Positions 8,151-14,389 of a DNA stretch of 16,796 bases are shown piece after piece. Position 1 is the stretch's first letter. Every line of letters starts with the position of its first letter. The DNA comes from JAQVCM01 sp040403095 (GTDB lineage: Bacteria > Bacteroidota > Bacteroidia > Flavobacteriales_D > Crocinitomicaceae), in NCBI GenBank assembly GCA_040403095.1, contig JBBALI010000056.1, forward strand, positions 1 to 16,796. The letters are read 5' to 3'. The position numbers were made by a program, and so were the translations under genes. Under the pieces are notes generated by a model. It did not search any database and was not told where the DNA came from. It was given only the letters and a program-made list of their open reading frames with translations.

Positions 8151-8158
8151 CAAAATTA
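8151..8158 (-). promoter_or_regulatory. Possible -7 box (TAATTTTG) for the CoA-binding protein gene
   Basis: TAATTTTG on the minus strand matches TAnnTTTG, 43 bases before the ATG at 8107. No TTG at the proper distance is seen, and the surrounding DNA is very AT-rich, so chance occurrence is possible. Confidence 0.35.
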
Positions 8159-8353
8159 GTAACTTTATATTGGAAGAATATTTATTAAGATTTTACTTTT
8201 TATTTATTCTATTTAAAAAACGCTCTTTTGAACAGTATTAGAAATTATTAGTTAATCTGAATTTGTTTTGGAAATAAATCATTCGCACAAAAGAACATGG
8301 CTAAAAACACCAACCCAAAATATCGCCAATTTAAAATTATTAGAATTATTTCA

Positions 8354-8372
8354 AAAATATTCTGAATATTTT
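8354..8372. repeat. Short perfect palindrome (9-bp arms, 1-base centre) at the end of the small unknown gene
   Basis: AAAATATTC and GAATATTTT flank a single T and overlap the stop codon of the 83-residue gene. On the minus strand a short T run follows. It could fold as an AT-only hairpin, but that would be weak for an intrinsic terminator. It may instead be chance in DNA this rich in A and T. Confidence 0.35.
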
Positions 8373-8622
8373 AGAATATTGTTTTTTTAAGTTTTACTTT
8401 ATCAAAATCACCAGACTTTTTTATTGCTATTTCTTTTTCGATTCCTTGAGGACTAGACAGGAATTTTTGTTTATGCCATTCAATTGTATCATTAAAAGAA
8501 TCCTTTTGATCTTCGGTAAGAAGATTCTTCAAAGCATCAATTTGAGCTTTAATTAGATTTAATCCAATTATATAATTTATTTTTTCTTCGCCCGTAAGTC
8601 TTGGTATATTATTTTCTTCCAT
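8371..8622 (-). CDS. Small hypothetical protein (83 residues)
   Basis: I do not recognise this protein. It is short, charged and without a signal peptide or membrane segment. Residues 11-50 (GEEKINYIIGLNLIKAQIDA and onward) look strongly helical with heptad-like hydrophobics, and the C-terminus is lysine-rich. The ATG at 8622 is preceded by a plain AT-rich leader with no clear promoter; the nearest candidates (TTAATTTG, CTAATTTG) miss the TA of the -7 box. It is flanked by about 260 bases of non-coding AT-rich DNA on its downstream side and diverges from the secreted-protein gene at 8799. Sensible amino-acid composition and a clean start support a real gene, but at this length it remains uncertain. 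Confidence 0.5.
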   Translation of the reverse strand: MEENNIPRLTGEEKINYIIGLNLIKAQIDALKNLLTEDQKDSFNDTIEWHKQKFLSSPQGIEKEIAIKKSGDFDKVKLKKTIF

Positions 8623-8737
8623 AAGAATATTTCTAATTTATTCGAAATCAAATTAAAAAGGTTTCAAATTAGTTTTATATCTTTACATTGTTGTTAAAAG
8701 AGAACGCTTGCTTGTTTACTTTTACTTTAAATTCCAA

Positions 8738-8759
8738 AGTCTTGAATTAATAAAAGACT
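8738..8759 (+). repeat. Short inverted repeat in the leader of the secreted hypothetical gene
   Basis: AGTCTT and AAGACT flank a 10-base AT-rich loop about 40 bases upstream of the ATG at 8799. If the transcript starts near a weak TATCTTTA box at 8678-8685, this would be a small hairpin in a leader of about 100 bases. A six-base stem is weak evidence. Confidence 0.25.
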
Positions 8760-8798
8760 CGTTTATTTTAATTAATCAACTTTTTTAAAAAATTAGTT

Positions 8799-9290
8799 AT
8801 GAAAAAAAACTTATTACTTAGTATTGTCAGCTTGACATTTATAATTACATCTAATTTATCTGCTCAAAATCAAATTTACATAATTGGACAAAAAAAATAT
8901 GAATGTACAAAAACATCAACTCTAAAGAGCAATGCATCTTTTGGCTATGATCTTGATGTTACTATTGCAAAAAACGAATCTGCTGCACTATTAATAGTAA
9001 ATGCAGAAACTGATATTCTAATCAAGGGAGAACTCATCATTTATCTTGAAGATGGAAATGTAATCAATTGTGTTGATAGAAAAAAATATGACCAAGTTGA
9101 TAATACTTCAACTAACATTTATTCTCTTACAAGTGGTGAGATTGAAAAAATTAAATCTAGTAATATTGCAAAGATAAGATTTAGTCTTAAATGTGGTGAA
9201 TGCATTGAATCTTCTGAAGAAGGTAATTATTCCGTATCGAACAAAGAATCTATTGATTTTTCAGAATTACTTAAACAATTATTCAATTGA
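8799..9290 (+). CDS. Hypothetical secreted protein
   Basis: A 163-residue protein with a classical signal peptide: MKKN, a hydrophobic core LLLSIVSLTFIITS, and a likely cleavage after Ala22 in NLSA-QNQ. The mature part of about 140 residues has three further cysteines after Cys36 (Cys91, Cys132, Cys135), including a CGEC pair at 132-135 that could form a disulfide or bind metal. Alternating hydrophobic residues in AALLIVNAETDILIKGELII suggest beta strands. There is no Bacteroidota type IX sorting domain and no lipobox, so it is probably periplasmic. The family is unknown to me. It faces the Bro-N gene convergently across a 150-base gap in which I see no clear terminator. Confidence 0.7.
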   Translation: MKKNLLLSIVSLTFIITSNLSAQNQIYIIGQKKYECTKTSTLKSNASFGYDLDVTIAKNESAALLIVNAETDILIKGELIIYLEDGNVINCVDRKKYDQVDNTSTNIYSLTSGEIEKIKSSNIAKIRFSLKCGECIESSEEGNYSVSNKESIDFSELLKQLFN

Positions 9291-9440
9291 TAATGAAATT
9301 AATTAGTAGATCTCAATTATGTCATTGATTAATTGGCTGTAGGGTTTATTAAAATTTAAGAAGAAAATTTAGTTTAAACTCTACTCTTAGTTATAAAAAC
9401 CTTGACTTTACTTGATAAACAATCCAATTTAAGTTTTTAT

Positions 9441-10241
9441 TTATTGAAAGAATTTATGTTGATTGCTTGATTCTCCTATAAGTTTCGGCAAGTACTCGAG
9501 CGCCAGAGGATCTTTGTCCTTAAAATAATTTACGGCGTGTTCAGGAAGCCATTTTTCATAAATAAATTTTATAAAAACAGGAATTGCTTCATTTGGATAC
9601 ATATTAGCTTCTTTTTCCTTTCCGTCAGGAAATTTATGAATGTATTTCTTTTCATTTCCGTAAAACTCAGAGTTTTTATCTTTGAGGTATTTAATAAAAA
9701 ATTTTCCTACAGAAATATCAGGCATCATTTGTCTTCCTTTTTCCCCGCGATCAGGAATTGGATAACCGACTTTTTCAAGCTCCATGTACAAACGGATATA
9801 CATTTCACTAATTACCGAAAAATGATCACTTGGTAAATTATGCATATTATCTCTATATCTCTCAACAAAATTAGGAAGTTGAGTTCGGTCAATTTTTCCG
9901 TAATAACCCTTCTTACGAATTGAAGGAACTACTTCTTCAAATAGCCATTCTTCAAATCTTTCTGCCGAGGGTAATTTTGAATTTAATATCAGCCTATAAA
10001 CATTTGGCTCATTTACTATAGTAACCTCATTGCCAGCTCCTGATACATTAAGGCTATACTGCATAATCCCCTTTAACCTACAGTACATTCTAACGGCATC
10101 ATCAGAATCAACAAATCCTAAAACTTTTGCAATATCAGAAACGACAAACCATTGTTCACCTTCTATTTCAATGATTCTAACTTCTCTAAATTGTCTTTCC
10201 TCTTCTGATTCAAAACTGAACACACTTAAGCTGGTTTGCAT
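9441..10241 (-). CDS. Bro-N domain protein (phage antirepressor-type), orphan
   Basis: A 266-residue cytoplasmic protein. Residues about 12-115 form a Bro-N domain: FREVRIIEIEGEQWFVVSDI, AKVLGF, the NEPNVYRLILNSKLPSAERF core, and the closing FEEWLFEEVVPSIRKKGYY. Bro-N domains occur in baculovirus BRO proteins and in phage antirepressors, where they bind DNA or modify repressor activity. The C-terminal half (about 120-266) is not a KilA-C or ANT domain that I know. It carries PDISVGKFFIKYLKD, a MYPNEAIPVFIKFIYEKW segment and KDKDPLALEYLP. No phage structural, integrase or repressor genes are nearby, so this is either a solitary remnant or a domesticated regulator. A good promoter, with an inverted repeat around it, lies upstream. 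The domain call is firm; the role is inference. Confidence 0.85.
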   Translation of the reverse strand: MQTSLSVFSFESEEERQFREVRIIEIEGEQWFVVSDIAKVLGFVDSDDAVRMYCRLKGIMQYSLNVSGAGNEVTIVNEPNVYRLILNSKLPSAERFEEWLFEEVVPSIRKKGYYGKIDRTQLPNFVERYRDNMHNLPSDHFSVISEMYIRLYMELEKVGYPIPDRGEKGRQMMPDISVGKFFIKYLKDKNSEFYGNEKKYIHKFPDGKEKEANMYPNEAIPVFIKFIYEKWLPEHAVNYFKDKDPLALEYLPKLIGESSNQHKFFQ

Positions 10242-10270
10242 GATATAAACATTGAATAATTTAAACGTAG

Positions 10271-10342
10271 AATAATTGTAGTAACTTTTGGTTAAAATAA
10301 ATTTTTATCAAAAATAAAGATAAAATCATTTCTACAATTATT
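10271..10342. repeat. Perfect 11-bp inverted repeat bracketing the Bro-N promoter
   Basis: AATAATTGTAG (10271-10281) and CTACAATTATT (10332-10342) are exact reverse complements separated by 50 bases. The distal arm contains the TTG of the -33 box, and the proximal arm lies about 20-30 bases downstream of the predicted transcription start. This is the arrangement of a paired operator that could support looping or autoregulation by a DNA-binding protein. The repeat and its position are seen directly; operator function is inference. Confidence 0.6.
10309..10337 (-). promoter_or_regulatory. Bacteroidota-type promoter for the Bro-N gene
   Basis: On the minus strand TTG (10337-10335), an 18-base spacer and TATTTTTG (10316-10309) fit the Bacteroidota -33/-7 pattern (TTG, about 19 bases, TAnnTTTG). 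Predicted transcription would begin near 10303, leaving a leader of about 60 bases before the ATG at 10241. Confidence 0.6.
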
Positions 10343-10399
10343 ATTGTACCTAGTTTTTCGAAGATGTTTGTATTTTTTTACTAGAGAAAATTATTCCGC

Positions 10400-10427
10400 A
10401 AAAAAAAAGTCACTCGGAAGTGACTTT
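10400..10427 (-). terminator. Intrinsic terminator after the Nif3/zinc-ribbon pair
   Basis: AAAGTCACT and AGTGACTTT form a perfect 9-bp stem with a four-base loop. On the minus strand it is followed by an unbroken run of nine T. It lies 22 bases beyond the stop of the zinc-ribbon gene, as expected for a Rho-independent terminator on that strand. Confidence 0.85.
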
Positions 10428-10448
10428 AAATTATTTTGAACAAAAAAA

Positions 10449-11195
10449 TTAAGCTTCTTGTGTCGGAACTAAAATTCTTCCACAGTGCTCGCAAACGATC
10501 ACTTTTCTTTTTGTTTGAATGTCTAATTGACGTTGTGGTGGGATTTTGTTGAAACATCCACCGCAAGAATCACGATCAACAGGAACAACTGCCAAACCAT
10601 TTTTTGCATTTTCTCTCAAACGGTTGTAAGCAATTACCAAACGCTCATCAATCAAAGATTTTGCTTTGTCAGATTTAGCTGTCAAGGCATCTTCTTCTTT
10701 TTGAGTTTCACTCACGATTTCGTCCAATTCCGCTTTTTTAGCAGCCAAATCACCTTTGCGTAAATCCAAACGTGTTTTTGCTTCTTCCATCACTTCTTTC
10801 TTGCCTGACATACCAAATTTTGATTCTTTGATACGTTTTTCATGCAATTTGATTTCCAAAGTTTGAAATTCGATTTCTTTGTCTAAAGATTCAAATTCAC
10901 GGTTATTTCTAACGTTATTTTGTTGTTCTTTATATTTCAAAATCGCTGCTTCTGAATCTTTCATTGCATTTTTGCGATCTGCAGCCTCTTGATCCAAATC
11001 TTTGATTTCGTCTTGTAATTTCTTCAAGCGAGTCTCCAATCCAACCAATTCGTCTTCCAAATCTTGCACTTCCAAAGGCAATTCACCTCTGATAGTTCTG
11101 ATTCTATCAATTTCAGAATCAATTTTCTGTAATTCAAAAAGGGCGTCTAATCTCTCCGCCACTGATACTTCTTTTTTAGTCGCTGCTCCAGCCAT
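10449..11195 (-). CDS. C4-type zinc-ribbon, coiled-coil protein (CT398/FlgZ-like family)
   Basis: A 248-residue cytoplasmic protein. After a short N-terminus (AERLDALFELQKIDSEIDRI) comes a long antiparallel coiled coil (about residues 25-190, rich in Glu, Lys and Leu heptads). A C-terminal zinc ribbon follows, with CGGC (211-214) and CEHC (235-238) as the four ligands, and PPQRQLDI between them. This is the layout of the PF02591 family, whose studied members include Chlamydia CT398 and Helicobacter HP0958/FlgZ. Those bind sigma factor or mRNA partners, so a nucleic-acid or protein scaffold role is possible, but it is not established in Bacteroidota. It starts 3 bases after the nif3-like stop, is clearly co-transcribed, and is followed by the terminator at 10400. 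Confidence 0.9.
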   Translation of the reverse strand: MAGAATKKEVSVAERLDALFELQKIDSEIDRIRTIRGELPLEVQDLEDELVGLETRLKKLQDEIKDLDQEAADRKNAMKDSEAAILKYKEQQNNVRNNREFESLDKEIEFQTLEIKLHEKRIKESKFGMSGKKEVMEEAKTRLDLRKGDLAAKKAELDEIVSETQKEEDALTAKSDKAKSLIDERLVIAYNRLRENAKNGLAVVPVDRDSCGGCFNKIPPQRQLDIQTKRKVIVCEHCGRILVPTQEA

Positions 11196-11198
11196 GTG

Positions 11199-12293
11199 CT
11201 AAAAATAATTAATAGGATTTGTATTTACCCTTGTATTATGAACCGCAAATTTAGCAAAATTTTTGGTCAAAACCTCGACAATTAAATTTGTTGTGAATTG
11301 TTCGCTTTCATAATGTCCGATATCGGCGATAATCAATTGATTTTCAGAATCAAAAAAATCATGATATTTATAATCTCCTGTAATAAAAATATCCGCTTTT
11401 TGTTGAATCGCTTGCGGCAAGAGAAAACTTCCAGATCCACCACAAAACGCAATGCGTTTAATTTTTCTGTCTAACAAGTCAGTATGTCGAATGCAACCGC
11501 AATGAAATGTCTGTTTCAATTTCGATAAAAATGTCAAGGCATCCATTGGATTTTTCAATTCTCCTATCATTCCACTTCCCTCAGTTTGATTCACATTACT
11601 CAAAGGAATGATGTCGTATGCAACTTCCTCATAAGGATGCGCTTCTCTCATCGCTGAAACAACTTTCGATAAAATATGATTGGAAACTAATACTTCAATT
11701 TTAGATTCTTCGCTCAAGGAGCGCATTCCTATTCTACCTTCAAATGGGTTAGCACCTTCAGTTGGCTTGAAAGCACCAATTCCTTCTTGCACAAAATCAC
11801 ATTCCGCATAATTCCCAATCTTTCCAGCTCCAGCTTCAAAAAGTGCTTTTTCAATTACCGAAACATAATCGTTTGGACAAAAAACCACCAATTTACTTAA
11901 AACATCTTCGTTTGGGAGCAAAATTCGAGGATTGTCAATTTCTAACCTGAGCGCAATTTCAGCGTTGACACCCTGAATCGAATGGTCTAAATTGGTATGA
12001 ATGGCATAAATTGCCAAATCATTTTTGATGGCTTTTATGACTGTACGCTCTACATAATTTTTGCCATTGAACTTTTTCAATCCTTTGAAAACAATCGGAT
12101 GATGTGCAATAATAAGGTTGGCGCCCAATTCAATGGCTTCCTCTAGTACTTCTTCGGTGCAATCCAAGCAAACCAAAACACTTGTGATTTCTTGGGTTGA
12201 TTCGCCGACAATCAATCCGCAATTGTCATAACTTGCTTGACTTGATAATGGCGCGATGCTTTCCAAAAAGGAAGTTACTTCTTTGATTTGCAT
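11199..12293 (-). CDS. Nif3-like dinuclear metal-centre protein (YqfO/YbgI family)
   Basis: A 364-residue member of the Nif3 family (also annotated as GTP cyclohydrolase 1 type 2), which forms toroidal hexamers with two metals per subunit. The metal ligands are visible: the AHHP motif (His64, His65), Asp103 in NLDHSIQGVN, and the C-terminal GHYESE (His327, Glu331). The SYDNCGLIVG start (21-30) is typical. Compared with the roughly 250-residue E. coli YbgI, it carries the central insertion (about 130-235, including EAHPYEEVAYDIIPL), the PII/CutA-like domain found in the YqfO type. Biochemical function is unresolved in the family. It is followed after 3 bases by the zinc-ribbon gene and preceded by a good TACATTTG promoter. 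Confidence 0.93.
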   Translation of the reverse strand: MQIKEVTSFLESIAPLSSQASYDNCGLIVGESTQEITSVLVCLDCTEEVLEEAIELGANLIIAHHPIVFKGLKKFNGKNYVERTVIKAIKNDLAIYAIHTNLDHSIQGVNAEIALRLEIDNPRILLPNEDVLSKLVVFCPNDYVSVIEKALFEAGAGKIGNYAECDFVQEGIGAFKPTEGANPFEGRIGMRSLSEESKIEVLVSNHILSKVVSAMREAHPYEEVAYDIIPLSNVNQTEGSGMIGELKNPMDALTFLSKLKQTFHCGCIRHTDLLDRKIKRIAFCGGSGSFLLPQAIQQKADIFITGDYKYHDFFDSENQLIIADIGHYESEQFTTNLIVEVLTKNFAKFAVHNTRVNTNPINYF

Positions 12294-12317
12294 AATTTAT
12301 TCGATTGAATTCACTTG

Positions 12318-12350
12318 CAAATGTAGAATTTTCAGTCAGTAAAAAACCAA
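12318..12350 (-). promoter_or_regulatory. Bacteroidota-type promoter for the nif3-like/zinc-ribbon operon
   Basis: On the minus strand TTG (12350-12348), a 22-base spacer and TACATTTG (12325-12318) match the TTG/TAnnTTTG pattern, with the spacer slightly long. The -7 box ends 25 bases before the ATG at 12293. Confidence 0.55.
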
Positions 12351-12368
12351 TTTGACTAAAACTACAAC

Positions 12369-14228
12369 TTAATTCATTTGCGAAAAATAAAATGGGTCTA
12401 TCATTACCATGGTACAATCGTCTGTTTGTTCATTTTCAGCTTTCCAATTTTCAAATTCAAACATGATTTTGTCAAACAAAAAGTCGATTCCTTTTTCCAA
12501 ATTAGTGTTGATGATGGATTTTATCTCTTTTCGCCCCCACTTTTTATCTTTTTCTCCACCAAATTGATCTGAAATTCCATCTGAAAAAACTAGAATTCTG
12601 TCTGTTTGAAATAATTGAATAGAAAAAGACTTAAAAGAATCATTATCAGAATCAGTCCAACCAATTGGCATTCTTTGCCCTTTTAGCTCAACAATTTCAC
12701 CTGAGTCAATGATCCAAACCGAAAGATTAGCACCTGAAAAATTCATTACTTTATTTTTGTAATCAATTGAAAAAAGAGCAATATCCATTCCGTCATATCG
12801 CCTATCATTGTTCCGATTGAGCCTATGTGAAATATTCCATCTCAACTGATTCAAAATTTCTCCAGTATCAAATAATCCTTTTCCAATTATTTCATCCAAG
12901 GATTGCATCCCGAAAATACTCAACATTGCCCCAGATACGCCATGACCAGTGCAATCTGCCAACGCGAAAAACCTCAAGTCTACTTCTTCATTTGAAACAC
13001 TTTTTGACCAATAAAAATCCCCTCCAACTAAATCTTTGGATTGAAAATACAGTCTAAATTTTCCAAAAAACACACTTAGCTCTTTCGAATTTGACATCAA
13101 ACTTTGCTGAATATCTTTTGCATAACGCATTCCTTGGTAAATTTCATCTTGCTTCAACAGCAATTCATCATTTTTCTCCTTCAACGTTTTTGTTCTACGT
13201 TCTACACGGTCTTCTAAAAATCGAAAATCGTTATTAATCTTATTACTCAATTGTAGAAAGTGCAGCATCAATTTTCCAAATTCATTTCTTGGAATGTTCA
13301 ACTTCAATATTTCAACATTTGCATAATTGCTTTTGATATATTTTTCAATTGTTTTTTGAAAAATAATAATGGATTGACTGAGTTTTTTTGATAAATAAAC
13401 AGACAAAATAATGGCAGCACAAATTATTGATATGTAAATCAATACATTAAATCTTTGAATATTTTGAGAATGAACCAAATTGTAATTCAAAAGATTTATT
13501 CTAGTTTGATGCAGCAAATTAAGTTTCTTTTTATTTTCAATTTTCCAAACGTAAAATAAACTAGAATTTCCAGTAAAGATTTTTTGAAGTGAATTAGAAT
13601 ACCTTGAAAAATAAAATTCATATTCATCCATTTCTTTCGGATAACTAGGTTGCGACCTCCATTCGGCAATAGCTTTATGAATTTTAAAATCATAAATTAA
13701 ATCTTTCCGCAGTAAAAAATCCTTTTCATCTCTTCGGATACTCAAGATTTTTTCGTTGTTTACTCGTTGATTTTTCTCCAATTTATGCGCTATTTGTCGC
13801 ATCGAACCAATTGCACCATTATCTTTAAACCCGGCAGCCGCTAGTGATTTAATTAATTGAATTTCAACACGAGACAAATCGCTTAAATTTCCTAAATATT
13901 GTTCATCAATTTGGTTATTCAATAACCCATTTTTAACAATGTCATTTTTCAATGTTCCACTGGCTTTAGCAGAATGCTTTTTCCAAAAAGTCTTTAGCTG
14001 ATTTATAGTACTGGATTTATTATTCGCTAAATAATCCCATGAATTTGGATTTGTGACCCAAAAATTAATTCTATTTGAGTGTGCATTTAGATCTTGTACA
14101 AGTTGATCAACTTGTTGCAAATGAATCTGATATTTTGAAATTTTCTGTAATTGAAAATTATTAAAAGTCCCAATAATCAATAAAACTCCGCAAAAAACCC
14201 CAAAAATTGATAAAAATAATTTCCTCAT
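12369..14228 (-). CDS. Membrane sensor with SpoIIE-type PP2C serine phosphatase output
   Basis: A 619-residue inner-membrane signalling protein. A first membrane helix (about 4-22) and a second (about 262-280) enclose a periplasmic, all-helical sensor of about 240 residues. This sensor contains RRDEKDFLLRKD (165-176), a signature seen in four-helix or HBM-type sensors of chemoreceptors. A HAMP-like or linker stretch (about 281-340) and a coiled coil (about 336-365) lead into a SpoIIE/PP2C_2 phosphatase domain (about 390-612). Its metal-binding motifs are intact: LVGGDFYW (400-407, Asp404), ADCTGHG (424-430, Asp425), FSDGISDQFGG (548-558, Asp550) and TDDCTMVMI (602-610). Such phosphatases typically act on anti-sigma-factor antagonists, but no partner-switch gene is adjacent. 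The gene stands alone between nif3-like and a divergent FAD oxidoreductase gene. Confidence 0.9.
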   Translation of the reverse strand: MRKLFLSIFGVFCGVLLIIGTFNNFQLQKISKYQIHLQQVDQLVQDLNAHSNRINFWVTNPNSWDYLANNKSSTINQLKTFWKKHSAKASGTLKNDIVKNGLLNNQIDEQYLGNLSDLSRVEIQLIKSLAAAGFKDNGAIGSMRQIAHKLEKNQRVNNEKILSIRRDEKDFLLRKDLIYDFKIHKAIAEWRSQPSYPKEMDEYEFYFSRYSNSLQKIFTGNSSLFYVWKIENKKKLNLLHQTRINLLNYNLVHSQNIQRFNVLIYISIICAAIILSVYLSKKLSQSIIIFQKTIEKYIKSNYANVEILKLNIPRNEFGKLMLHFLQLSNKINNDFRFLEDRVERRTKTLKEKNDELLLKQDEIYQGMRYAKDIQQSLMSNSKELSVFFGKFRLYFQSKDLVGGDFYWSKSVSNEEVDLRFFALADCTGHGVSGAMLSIFGMQSLDEIIGKGLFDTGEILNQLRWNISHRLNRNNDRRYDGMDIALFSIDYKNKVMNFSGANLSVWIIDSGEIVELKGQRMPIGWTDSDNDSFKSFSIQLFQTDRILVFSDGISDQFGGEKDKKWGRKEIKSIINTNLEKGIDFLFDKIMFEFENWKAENEQTDDCTMVMIDPFYFSQMN

Positions 14229-14363
14229 GAGCTAATAGTCCTCTTGCAAAGGTCTTCAATCCAAATCAAGGTAGTTTTAACCAAACATCAACCATATATT
14301 AAGTTTTAAATGAATATTTATTTTAAATTTCACATCAAAATTCTTTAAATTAAGCATATTCCC

Positions 14364-14371
14364 TATTTTTG
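14364..14371 (+). promoter_or_regulatory. Bacteroidota-type -7 box (TATTTTTG) for the GlcD-like gene
   Basis: TATTTTTG fits TAnnTTTG and ends 18 bases before the ATG at 14390. The -33 position holds TTC (14341-14343, 20-base spacer). The only longer in-frame start, a TTG at 14369, overlaps this box, so the ATG is preferred. Confidence 0.5.
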
Positions 14372-14389
14372 AAATCAAATTACCGTTCG

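Noticed and set aside
8297..8365. A 22-codon plus-strand frame (MAKNTNPKYRQFKIIRIISK...) with an A-rich possible ribosome site and a near -7 box (TGAATTTG).
   Set aside because: Too short and too AT-rich to separate from chance; its stop lies inside the palindrome and there is no conservation evidence. Comparison with relatives would decide.
8215..8715. Possible inverted termini (CTCTTTTGAACA near 8223 and TGTTAAAAGAG near 8692) that could mark a small mobile element around the 83-residue gene.
   Set aside because: The match needs gaps and mismatches, no target-site duplication is visible, and T/A-rich runs make such matches common here.
12226..12417. Minus-strand 63-residue frame spanning the start of the nif3-like gene and the end of the phosphatase gene.
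   Set aside because: It overlaps both genes out of frame and runs through the promoter of the nif3-like gene; there is no sign it is coding.
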